A stretch of DNA of 6,875 bases from Myxococcales bacterium UBA1238 (GCA_002309015.1 DBWM01000055.1:121033-127907); one strand, 5' to 3'. Shown: positions 1-6,000, counted from the first letter of the stretch. Notes: generated by a model from the sequence alone, not told the origin. Program-made: numbers and translations.

Positions 1-377
1 TGGTTCTTCATATCGAAGATGATGCGCTGCGAGATCCAGGCATTGATGTAACTCTCGAGCACCCCCACCGTCTCAGACACCGTCAATGTGGCAAAGGCGA
101 TCAGCAAAAGCTCGATCAGGCGCCCCATATTGGCGTTTGCGAGCGCTTCATCGACGATCTTTCCGGTCACGATCGAAGGCAGCAGGCCCACGACCGCCGA
201 AATGAGGATCGCGATGAAGACGAGCAGAAATTGAAGCCAGTAAGGCTTTAAATAACCGGCGATCCGCTTGATGAGCGCCCCGGTCACCTTAGGCAGATTG
301 GCCTTCTCGTCGTCGGTCAGAAAGCCCCTCGGCCCCAAACCGCGCATCGGCCCCATGCCTCCCATCGGTCCTGCCAT
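1..377 (-). CDS. ABC exporter, fused permease/ATPase type (N-terminal fragment)
   Basis: The first 125 codons of a gene that runs off the left edge. Residues 1-17 are a Met/Gly/Pro-rich leader (MAGPMGGMGPMRG...), of a kind often seen at the N-terminus of half-size type I ABC exporters. A soluble Lys-containing stretch follows, then hydrophobic segments at about 47-70 and 87-108. The second leads into SYINAWISQRIIFDMKN (residues 109-125), the usual intracellular-loop region of the ABC_membrane fold (MsbA/LmrA/BmrA-like). The nucleotide-binding domain would lie outside the window, so no Walker motifs can be checked and the substrate is unknown. The ATG at 377 has a GAAAGGA Shine-Dalgarno (385-391) 7 nt upstream. 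The gene is co-directional with three lipoprotein genes, but a hairpin/T-tract terminator lies only 20 bp before its start. Family assignment is fairly sure from topology and motif similarity; the specific function is not. Confidence 0.82.
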   Translation of the reverse strand, partial: MAGPMGGMGPMRGLGPRGFLTDDEKANLPKVTGALIKRIAGYLKPYWLQFLLVFIAILISAVVGLLPSIVTGKIVDEALANANMGRLIELLLIAFATLTVSETVGVLESYINAWISQRIIFDMKN

Positions 378-383
378 CGTCAA

Positions 384-395
384 ATCCTTTCTTCA
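384..395 (-). promoter_or_regulatory. Ribosome binding site of the ABC exporter gene
   Basis: On the minus strand this reads TGAAGAAAGGAT, with the purine core GAAAGGA 7 nt before the ATG at 377. The same 12 bases occur before the lipoprotein gene that starts at 1071. The site lies immediately after the T-tract of the hairpin at 398-423, so translation signals and terminator are packed together. Confidence 0.6.
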
Positions 396-397
396 GT

Positions 398-423
398 AAA
401 AAAAATGAGCCGCTGGGGGCTCA
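398..423 (-). terminator. Intrinsic terminator (hairpin plus 8-T tract) after the lipoprotein genes
   Basis: Read on the minus strand, TGAGCC (423-418) pairs perfectly with GGCTCA (411-406) around a 6-nt loop, followed directly by eight T residues (405-398). This is the textbook form of a Rho-independent terminator for leftward transcription, and it sits 84 nt past the stop codon of the last lipoprotein gene. Its end is only 20 nt from the ATG of the ABC exporter gene, leaving no room for a separate promoter between them. It may therefore be a leaky terminator or an attenuator rather than a simple operon end. Confidence 0.75.
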
Positions 424-450
424 ATGCGTAGTTGTAAGGGCGAAATCCCC

Positions 451-493
451 CCGTCCCGCGCCCGGTGCAAAACATGCGCATCGACAGGGACGG
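451..493 (-). other. Stem-loop in the spacer after the third lipoprotein gene
   Basis: A perfect 7-bp inverted repeat, CCGTCCC (451-457) and GGGACGG (487-493), encloses a 29-nt loop. It starts 14 nt after the lipoprotein stop codon and precedes the terminator hairpin. It could be a 3' stabilising structure of the lipoprotein mRNA or part of a structured leader of the ABC exporter transcript. It matches no riboswitch class that I recognise. Confidence 0.4.
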
Positions 494-507
494 CCGAAGA
501 GGACTCG

Positions 508-1071
508 TCAGGGGTTTTCGGGTGCGGCGTTTTCAGGTTTAGGCGCCTCGGGGGCGGCCGGCGGTGCTGCGACCAGGGTCTTTGGTGCAGCGGGGGCGGC
601 CGGCGGGGCGGCCAGCTCAGGTTTTGGGGCCTCCATTCCGCCGTGTTCATGGTCGTGATCGTGGGCATGTTTGAAGCGCTTCATCTGCGCCTCTACGCGG
701 GCTGCCTGTTCGGCCCTCGCTGTGTCTAAAAACGGCTTCATCGCCTCCTGCACTTTGGGCGCCCCCGCACAGCGGTCGATCTTCCGCATTTTTTGTCCGG
801 CCAGCGCCATGCGCTTTCCGTATTGCGCCTGCCATTTTTCGACGTCGAAATCCTTGCCCTGCTGCTCGCCGAGCGTCTTCAGGGCGTCCAGATCCTTCTG
901 GTGCGCCGCGACGTAAGCGCTCAGCTGCTCGCCCATCGCGTCGCAGTTGTCGCCATTCTGATCGATGATCGCGCACATGCCCTCGAACGTCTCGACCGCG
1001 CGCTCTTCGACGGATTTGGAGCTGCAGGCCACAAAACAAACCGCGATTAAACAAAGCAAGCCTTTGTTCAT
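508..1071 (-). CDS. Predicted lipoprotein with His-rich segment and Pro/Ala-rich tail (paralogue A)
   Basis: 187 residues, of unknown function. An N-terminal signal peptide (MNKGLLCLIAV...) ends in a lipobox-like FVAC with lipid-acceptor Cys16, so the mature protein is probably membrane-anchored outside the cytoplasm. Residues 20-101 match the two upstream genes: an Glu-rich helix (VEERAVETFE), DNCDAM with Cys43, and Cys101 near the end of the core, probably a disulfide pair; Cys33 is extra. Residues 135-143 are HAHDHDHEH, with five alternating His that could bind metal ions. From about 148 to the end the chain is Pro/Ala-rich and looks disordered, with two near-identical 11-residue units. 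The ATG at 1071 is chosen because GAAAGGA lies 6 nt upstream; an in-frame TTG at 1089 would lie upstream of that site. It is the last of three tandem genes, 29 bp after its neighbour. Confidence 0.8.
   Translation of the reverse strand: MNKGLLCLIAVCFVACSSKSVEERAVETFEGMCAIIDQNGDNCDAMGEQLSAYVAAHQKDLDALKTLGEQQGKDFDVEKWQAQYGKRMALAGQKMRKIDRCAGAPKVQEAMKPFLDTARAEQAARVEAQMKRFKHAHDHDHEHGGMEAPKPELAAPPAAPAAPKTLVAAPPAAPEAPKPENAAPENP
538..612 (-). repeat. Duplicated 33-bp unit encoding AAPPAAP(A/E)APK
   Basis: Two in-frame copies, at 580-612 and 538-570, are separated by a 9-bp spacer and encode AAPPAAPAAPK and AAPPAAPEAPK (residues 154-164 and 168-178). The DNA is extremely GC-rich: 48 of 60 bases are G or C in 541-600. 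It forms the disordered tail of the lipoprotein and looks like a local duplication. Confidence 0.8.
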
Positions 1072-1076
1072 CTCAC

Positions 1077-1088
1077 ATCCTTTCTTCA
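1077..1088 (-). promoter_or_regulatory. Ribosome binding site that fixes the start at 1071
   Basis: On the minus strand this reads TGAAGAAAGGAT, with GAAAGGA ending 6 nt before the ATG at 1071. An alternative TTG codon at 1089 lies upstream of this site and would place the site inside the coding sequence, so the ATG is preferred. Confidence 0.65.
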
Positions 1089-1100
1089 ATTTTGGGGGAA

Positions 1101-1451
1101 TCAGATCTGCTGATCGATCAAATCGACCAGCTTGATGTTATTGGCGCATTCTATCAGTCGATCGAGGATCCGCTTTTTAGCGGTCGCGAGCCGCGTTCCA
1201 AATCTTTTCTGAATCTCATCCTGGGTCAGTTTGTCGAATTTGCGCATCTCGCTCAGCAAATCCTGGCGCACGGTCATAAAATGGCTGGCCGCCTGACCCA
1301 TCTCTTCGCAGTCCGATTTATGGGCATCGAGCACGCGCGCCAAATCTTCCATAAAAAGGACCGATTTTTCTTCGATGCTGTTGCAGGCGCCGAGCAAAAA
1401 AAGCATGCCTGCCATCAGGAAAACCCGCATGAGCGGCTGAAAAGGACTCAT
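1101..1451 (-). CDS. Predicted lipoprotein, short form (paralogue B)
   Basis: 116 residues, of unknown function. The signal peptide ends in LLGAC, a near-ideal lipobox with Cys23 as lipid acceptor. The mature part is mostly a charged helical domain. IEEKSVLFMEDLARVLDAHKSDCEEM carries Cys48 and aligns with the same region of the genes on both sides, and Cys102 (LIECAN) matches their second core cysteine. Unlike its two paralogues it ends soon after that cysteine, with no low-complexity tail, so it shows the minimal core of the family. Its ATG overlaps the stop codon of the preceding gene (ATGA, 1448-1451), which suggests translational coupling and favours this start. An internal Met8 at 1430 would give a more compact signal peptide but lacks a purine-rich site upstream. 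Confidence 0.8.
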   Translation of the reverse strand: MSPFQPLMRVFLMAGMLFLLGACNSIEEKSVLFMEDLARVLDAHKSDCEEMGQAASHFMTVRQDLLSEMRKFDKLTQDEIQKRFGTRLATAKKRILDRLIECANNIKLVDLIDQQI

Positions 1452-1873
1452 TTCTGTTCTTCAGGTTTCTGCGCTTCAGGCTGCGCTTCAGGATTCTGCG
1501 CTTCAGGGAGGGATTGACCGGTCTTTAAAAGCTTCATCGCTTTTTGCAACTTCTTGTCGGAGGTGCAGTTGAACGTCGGCAACATCTTGATCCCAACCGC
1601 TTTCATGCGCTCGTCATATTTTTCGTGAAACCGTTCTTTTTGTTCTTCCGTTTTGGGATGCTGCTCTTCATATTCATTGATTTCTTTAATCAAATCGAGA
1701 TGTTTTGTTAAATATGCGTCCACGCCATCAGCCATCTTGTCGCAATCCGAATCCGCCTGAGCCACCACTTCGGCCAATTCTTCTATGAACTGAACCGAAC
1801 GCTCATCATAGTCTTTGTTTTTACTGCATCCCGTAATCAAAACAAACATTAATGGGGTGACAAACCATTTCAT
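1448..1873 (-). CDS. Predicted lipoprotein with PEAQ-repeat tail (paralogue C, first of three)
   Basis: 141 residues, of unknown function. The signal peptide MKWFVTPLMFVLITGC has an ITGC lipobox (Cys16), followed by SKNKD. The core contains DERSVQFIEELAEVV, then DSDCDKM with Cys44, a very charged middle (residues 65-92, many Glu/Lys, probably helical or coiled), and Cys103 in TFNC. The Cys44-Cys103 spacing (59) is close to that of the downstream paralogues (58 and 54). Residues 123-140 consist of PEAQ-type repeats, probably disordered. The ATG at 1873 has GGAGAG (1881-1886) 7 nt upstream. The reading frame stays open upstream to 2029, but that stretch lies across the divergent intergenic region and has no signal-peptide character. 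It is the first gene of the leftward unit and overlaps the next gene by 4 bp. Confidence 0.8.
   Translation of the reverse strand: MKWFVTPLMFVLITGCSKNKDYDERSVQFIEELAEVVAQADSDCDKMADGVDAYLTKHLDLIKEINEYEEQHPKTEEQKERFHEKYDERMKAVGIKMLPTFNCTSDKKLQKAMKLLKTGQSLPEAQNPEAQPEAQKPEEQK
1454..1507 (-). repeat. Short tandem repeat encoding PEAQ units
   Basis: On the minus strand CCTGAAGCGCAG occurs three times in close succession, followed by a degenerate fourth copy (CCTGAAGAACAG), two of the joints carrying an extra codon. It encodes PEAQ-N-PEAQ-PEAQ-K-PEEQ at the C-terminus of the first lipoprotein. The near-identical DNA of the copies points to recent expansion. Confidence 0.8.
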
Positions 1874-1936
1874 GTGACAACTCTCCAAACAACAGACGAC
1901 AGCCCCGGGGCCGCAAATTTTGAAGGGCGCAAAAGT

Positions 1937-1956
1937 GAACTGTTTTCGCGCAGTTC
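1937..1956. promoter_or_regulatory. Inverted repeat, possible operator
   Basis: GAACTG (1937-1942) and CAGTTC (1951-1956) form a perfect 6-bp dyad with an 8-bp spacer; the outer G1935/C1958 also match. Its place in a divergent promoter region and its arm-to-arm distance suit a dimeric regulator that could serve both units. A dyad of this size can occur by chance. Confidence 0.35.
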
Positions 1957-2038
1957 GCAACGGAATTGCTACATCAGTGGTTAACAGGCGCGACGTCTGC
2001 GCGGAGACGCGGTAAAGTATCCTCAACAAAAGGCGCTC

Positions 2039-2043
2039 AGGAG
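2039..2043 (+). promoter_or_regulatory. Ribosome binding site of the large lipoprotein gene
   Basis: AGGAG lies 6 nt before the ATG at 2050. This decides the start: the frame is open upstream to a TTG at 1966, but that would add 28 polar residues before the hydrophobic signal peptide. Confidence 0.8.
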
Positions 2044-2049
2044 AACGTC

Positions 2050-4884
2050 ATGCGCATTTTTTGGCCGCTGCTTGCACTCACGCTCGGATGTCATAGCGAG
2101 CATGGATCTGCATTGCCGGATGCAGCCCAGGATGCGCAATCGAGCCTGGAAGAAGATGTCGCGAGCTCTTTAACCGATACTGAAGCCCCTTTATTGCAAT
2201 TGGTTGTTCCGGATAAATATGAAATTGAACCCGCAAAAACGGTATTGGTCTTTGCTGTAAGCGATAACGTAGGGCTCAAAAACTTTAAGCTGTACTTGGA
2301 TAACGATTTATTAGCGGCATATAAAACAGATGAGATCACCAATCCTTTGGTTTATGATTGGCATGCTGAACTTTTAAAGCCTGGCCGTTATCAATTACAT
2401 GCTGAACTTGAAGATCTTTCCGGGCTCAAAACAGAATTTAATACGGTATTTAAAATCCTTTGTATCAGTGAAGACTGTGAATCCGCAGTCGAATTACAAC
2501 CCTTTGGGCCAGCTCAAAAAATTGTAGAAGAGAACGGTAAGTCTGTTTTAACCCTGCCTCAATGTGGTCATACTCCAATTTTATTTGATTTTATGACAGG
2601 CATTACAGGGGATTATGAGGCAACGGTCGATCAAGTCATATTAACCAAAGAAAATTGGCCCAACCGGTTTAGAATCCTGAATACCGGGCTCTTTGATGAT
2701 GGACTCCATCAAATTAAAGTCCATTGGAAAGATATTAAAGAGCATGAATGGGAGCGCGAAATCCATTTTATTCTGGAACCCAAAACTTGTAGTCCGGATC
2801 CCAAACTGGAGATAACAGCGCCTGAAGACTCTGATTGGGTTCATTCAACTGTAAAGCTACAGACAAAAACAGAAAATGCAGCGGTCCTTCATGCCTTTAT
2901 AGATGACAATGAACTCGTTTTGGATCAGAACGAGATGCAATTGAGCACCGAGCAACTTACAGAAGGCCCGCATGCTCTATTGGTTTATGCGCTGGGCAAC
3001 GACGGTCAGATGACCGACCAAATACGGATGTTACAAGTTGATCACCAAAAGCCGACCCTGAATCTATTGTTTCCTGATCCGGACAAATATCTGCATAACC
3101 AGGTGCATTTTGAAGTTGAAGCCGCAGATACGACATCTGCTGTCAGGATGGTCAATATCACATGCGCCGGGTATCAGATCGAGATAACCAAGCCGCCATA
3201 TGTCTGGACGCTGGATATTGATTTTATGCCATCGGGGCCAATCTATTATGAGGTGAAAGCCACTGATTTGGCAGGCAATGAGGAAAAGATCGGCGGCTTA
3301 TTACAAATCGATCGACCGCCGCAAATCAAGGTATTACCCATTCAGCTTGAAGGTGTATTATCGGAGCCTATAGACTATACATTGGAGCTCTCCGATGATT
3401 TAGGTTCGGTTCATGCAGATTTTTATGAAGACGGTGAATTGGTTCACCAACATTTGAGATCCAACAACTACATTTATATTCCCTCATGGTATGCGTCGGA
3501 ACATTTGCTTGAATGGCGCGCCTATGATGAATCCAATCAGGCAACGATCCTGCAGAAGCGGGTGCAGGTTGATCATTATCCCAGCACAACTGAACAATGG
3601 AGCGAAAATGGTCAACCCATTACATCGCTGAATGATCTGCAGGGTCACGTGAGCTACAAGCTGACCTTATCGGATGATGTCAACCAACTGATCGAAAAAA
3701 GTTACTGTTATATTGACGGCAACTCATATGAAAGTGAAGTGAGTCCAATATCAGAGCACAGGAATGAAGCGGTTTGCAGCTTTGAATCCCAGGAATTAAG
3801 CGACGGATGGCACCAGTTTAATCTGACCTATTTAAGACCTGACCGCTGGATTTATGAGCATAAACACCCCATCTATATCAACAAATGCGATCACGATCAT
3901 GATGGGGAAAAGAGCATCATCTGTGGTGGAAAAGACTGCAATGATGAGGATCCCAGCATCAATTCAACAGCAGAAGATCCCGTAGGCGATCAGATCGATC
4001 AGAATTGCGATGGTGTGGATGGCATCAATGAAAACCCTGAAATCACCTATGGCCCCGCTTCACAGGTCAACTATATCGTTTTAAACAGCGAACAGAACCC
4101 ATTGAATTGCGGCATAGGATCCCTTCAGGGCAAGACCTTAAAGCGCTGGTTTTCTGCATTTAACCTGGGAGAGATCAACGATTATTTAACCCGTACCAAC
4201 GAAAACGGTGATCGGATTCTCAATCTTTTATTTGAAATGCGCGGCTATGATGGCACCGAAGAGCATCCCCTTTTAACTTCTACATGCGCTCAGATGATCA
4301 ATGGGAAGCTCTATTTAAACAAAGATGAGCTCGTGAACCCCGATAATCCCGAATCGATTACCCATAACCATCTGGGCACATTAACCATCGATGAAGACGG
4401 CATTTTTACTTCCACCACCGGATCCTTTGCGCTTCAATTCCCCTGGCCTTCCACCGGAACCGAATATGAAAACCTGATCATCGACATCAGCAATGTCATC
4501 ATCACTGGGCAGCTTTCTTATGTAGACGGGAAATTAACCTTTTTAAACGGCCATCTTGAAGGGGTCTGGACCGAGGATAATCTGTTGAAATGGATCGAAT
4601 CGATCCGATCAGCCTGCGCGCATCTCTCGAATCCGCCCTCGGAATTATGCAGTCTGGTCAACGCTACCAACAACACCAGACTGCTTCAGATCTTAAAGGA
4701 ATATCCCGGTGGATTTGATTTAAACTGGGAAAACAACCATTGGAGCAATTGTACTCAGAACTGCAACAGCGTGAGCATATGCCTTGAATTCACCGCTGTT
4801 CCTGTCGAAATTATCGGTCTTATCCCTGATGAACCCGCGTCCGAAACCGTAAAAGACGCGCAATCCGATGCTTCCCATTTGTGA
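2050..4884 (+). CDS. Large secreted lipoprotein: Ig-like repeats, MopE-type motif, unknown C-terminal domain
   Basis: 944 residues. The signal peptide MRIFWPLLALTLGC gives lipid-acceptor Cys14, though the TLGC lipobox is not ideal. A polar linker (15-43) follows. Residues 44-611 form about six beta-rich units of 80-105 residues with the features of bacterial Ig-like domains (e.g. EAPLLQLVVP, SDNVGLKNFKLYLDN, KPGRYQLHAELEDLSG; VEAADTTSA, YYEVKATDLAGN; YTLELSDDLGSVHADFYEDG). Residues 613-658 hold CDHDHDG, CGGKDCNDEDPSIN and DQIDQNCDGVDG, matching the Asp/Cys motif of MopE-like proteins, common in deltaproteobacterial surface proteins and thought to bind metal. Residues 665-915 are a domain I do not recognise, with several cysteines (687, 746, 856, 867, 901, 905, 911). 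Function is unknown; an adhesive or scaffold role at the surface is an inference. It is followed after 9 bp by a PilT-like gene. Confidence 0.88.
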   Translation: MRIFWPLLALTLGCHSEHGSALPDAAQDAQSSLEEDVASSLTDTEAPLLQLVVPDKYEIEPAKTVLVFAVSDNVGLKNFKLYLDNDLLAAYKTDEITNPLVYDWHAELLKPGRYQLHAELEDLSGLKTEFNTVFKILCISEDCESAVELQPFGPAQKIVEENGKSVLTLPQCGHTPILFDFMTGITGDYEATVDQVILTKENWPNRFRILNTGLFDDGLHQIKVHWKDIKEHEWEREIHFILEPKTCSPDPKLEITAPEDSDWVHSTVKLQTKTENAAVLHAFIDDNELVLDQNEMQLSTEQLTEGPHALLVYALGNDGQMTDQIRMLQVDHQKPTLNLLFPDPDKYLHNQVHFEVEAADTTSAVRMVNITCAGYQIEITKPPYVWTLDIDFMPSGPIYYEVKATDLAGNEEKIGGLLQIDRPPQIKVLPIQLEGVLSEPIDYTLELSDDLGSVHADFYEDGELVHQHLRSNNYIYIPSWYASEHLLEWRAYDESNQATILQKRVQVDHYPSTTEQWSENGQPITSLNDLQGHVSYKLTLSDDVNQLIEKSYCYIDGNSYESEVSPISEHRNEAVCSFESQELSDGWHQFNLTYLRPDRWIYEHKHPIYINKCDHDHDGEKSIICGGKDCNDEDPSINSTAEDPVGDQIDQNCDGVDGINENPEITYGPASQVNYIVLNSEQNPLNCGIGSLQGKTLKRWFSAFNLGEINDYLTRTNENGDRILNLLFEMRGYDGTEEHPLLTSTCAQMINGKLYLNKDELVNPDNPESITHNHLGTLTIDEDGIFTSTTGSFALQFPWPSTGTEYENLIIDISNVIITGQLSYVDGKLTFLNGHLEGVWTEDNLLKWIESIRSACAHLSNPPSELCSLVNATNNTRLLQILKEYPGGFDLNWENNHWSNCTQNCNSVSICLEFTAVPVEIIGLIPDEPASETVKDAQSDASHL
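3886..4023 (+). other. MopE-like Asp/Cys-rich putative metal-binding motif (within the large lipoprotein)
   Basis: Residues 613-658 contain CDHDHDG, then C625-GGKD-C630-NDEDPSIN and finally DQIDQNC653DGVDG. The order, the DxDxDG-type Asp cluster and the paired Cys fit the putative metal-binding motif named after Methylococcus MopE. It separates the Ig-like part from the unrecognised C-terminal domain. Confidence 0.75.
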
Positions 4885-4893
4885 GTGTAATCC

Positions 4894-6000
4894 ATGCTTG
4901 ATTTGCAATCTGTGCTTGAAGTCGCCACCCAAAACGCAGCATCCGACATTCATCTCAAGGTTGGGTTGCCGCCTTTATTCCGAGTAGACGGCAATTTGGT
5001 GCCTGCAAGAAGCGCACCTCGCATCGCGGGTACAGACCTGGCTCAGATCTTAGATCAGCTGACAACTGAGGCACAACGCGAACGTTTCAATGAGACGCGC
5101 GAGCTTGATTTTGGTTATAGCGCACCGGGATTAGGTCGTTTCCGCGTCAATGTCTTTTTTCAGCGCGGCAATCTCGGCATGGTACTGCGCTTGATTCCCG
5201 CCGAAGCCAGGAGCATCCAGCAATTATTCCTGCCACCCGTACTCTCGCAGCTCTGCATGGAATCCAGAGGCCTCGTGCTCGTCACCGGGGCTACCGGCTC
5301 TGGTAAAACCACCACTCTCGCGGCGATGATCCAACATATCAACAGCAATAAGAGCTGTCACATCATCACCATCGAGGATCCCATCGAATATGTATTCAGA
5401 GATAAGCGCTCCATCATCGATCAGCGCGAGCTCGGAAGGGATACCTTAGGGTTTCCTCAGGCAATCAGGGCGGCGTTACGACAGGATCCAGACGTGATCT
5501 TAATCGGTGAGCTCCGCGATCAGGAAACCATTGAGACCGCCATATTAGCCTCTTCTACGGGCCATCTTGTGTTTGGCACCCTCCATACCTCCGATGCACC
5601 AGAGACTTTAAACCGCATCCTTTCGGCGTTTCCTCCCCATCAGCACCAGCAAATCAGGGTGGCCTTAGCGAGTACCTTACGATCGGTGATCTCGCAAAGA
5701 CTGGTTCGCCGCGCCGATAATAACGGTCGCGTACCCGCCGTAGAGATCATGATAGCGACCGCAAGGGTGCGCGAATTGCTCCTCGACCCCGAAGGCTTTG
5801 GCCAGCTTCGCGAAACCATCGCGCAGGGTCATACCAATTACAACATGCAAACCTTCGATCAATCCCTGATGCAACTCTTATCCAACGGCCTGATTACCAA
5901 GGAAGAAGCCTTGAACAACTGCACCAACAGAGACGACTTCCTCCTGCGCCTGAAAGGCGTACAAGGTGCAGCCAACAGCCCCTGGGATCAATTTGAATGA
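4894..6000 (+). CDS. pilT: PilT-family type IV pilus retraction ATPase
   Basis: 368 residues, complete. A cytoplasmic hexameric ATPase of the secretion/pilus superfamily, whose PilT members power pilus disassembly and twitching. The N-terminal PAS-like domain has SDIHLKVGLPPLFRVDGNL (residues 17-35). The motor domain has Walker A GATGSGKT (132-139, Lys138), Asp box TIEDPIEY (159-166), AIRAALRQDPD, Walker B VILIGELRD (201-209, catalytic Glu206) and His box TGHLVFGTLHT (222-232, His224 and His231). GTLHT favours PilT over PilU, which usually has ATLHANN. All catalytic residues are intact; length is normal for the family (roughly 340-380). The C-terminus (MQTFDQSLMQL, then TNRDDFLLRLKG) is the form seen in several PilT-like paralogues. 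The ATG is 9 bp after the preceding stop with only a weak site (GTGAG, 4881-4885), so coupling is likely. Whether it is the main PilT or an accessory paralogue cannot be told. Confidence 0.93.
   Translation: MLDLQSVLEVATQNAASDIHLKVGLPPLFRVDGNLVPARSAPRIAGTDLAQILDQLTTEAQRERFNETRELDFGYSAPGLGRFRVNVFFQRGNLGMVLRLIPAEARSIQQLFLPPVLSQLCMESRGLVLVTGATGSGKTTTLAAMIQHINSNKSCHIITIEDPIEYVFRDKRSIIDQRELGRDTLGFPQAIRAALRQDPDVILIGELRDQETIETAILASSTGHLVFGTLHTSDAPETLNRILSAFPPHQHQQIRVALASTLRSVISQRLVRRADNNGRVPAVEIMIATARVRELLLDPEGFGQLRETIAQGHTNYNMQTFDQSLMQLLSNGLITKEEALNNCTNRDDFLLRLKGVQGAANSPWDQFE

Larger units (their letters stand above)
1874..2049. promoter_or_regulatory. Divergent intergenic region between the two transcription units
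   Basis: These 176 bp separate the start codons of oppositely directed genes, so promoters for both units are expected here. I could not find a convincing sigma-70 -35/-10 pair on either strand. The region contains two inverted repeats (1937-1956 and 1994-2009) and good Shine-Dalgarno sites at both ends. The reading frames that cross it seem to be chance extensions of the flanking genes. Confidence 0.6.

Noticed and set aside
424..1050. Plus-strand and second minus-frame open frames over the third lipoprotein gene
   Set aside because: These are consequences of high GC content; they have Arg/Cys-rich nonsense composition and no ribosome binding sites.
1092..1517. Plus-strand open frame of 141 codons across the second lipoprotein gene
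   Set aside because: It is antisense to two well-supported lipoprotein genes, and its CASGFCASG-like repeats are just the PEAQ repeat read on the other strand.
1981..2018. TTAACA and TAAAGT as a sigma-70 promoter for the large lipoprotein gene
   Set aside because: The spacing is 26 bp, far from 16-18, so the two boxes cannot form a normal promoter.
1874..2029. Upstream extension of the first lipoprotein, with a start near 2029
   Set aside because: The extra 52 residues would precede a clear lipoprotein signal peptide, and the ATG at 1873 has GGAGAG 7 nt upstream.
1966..2049. Upstream TTG start for the large lipoprotein
   Set aside because: It adds 28 polar residues before the signal peptide and lacks a good ribosome binding site, whereas AGGAG precedes the ATG at 2050.
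3988..4000. Clusters of GATC (for example three within 13 bases here, and more near 1110-1130 and 4592-4609)
   Set aside because: They fall inside coding sequence where Asp, Ile and Gln codons abut, with no origin-like AT-rich region or DnaA boxes, so they do not support a replication or methylation switch.
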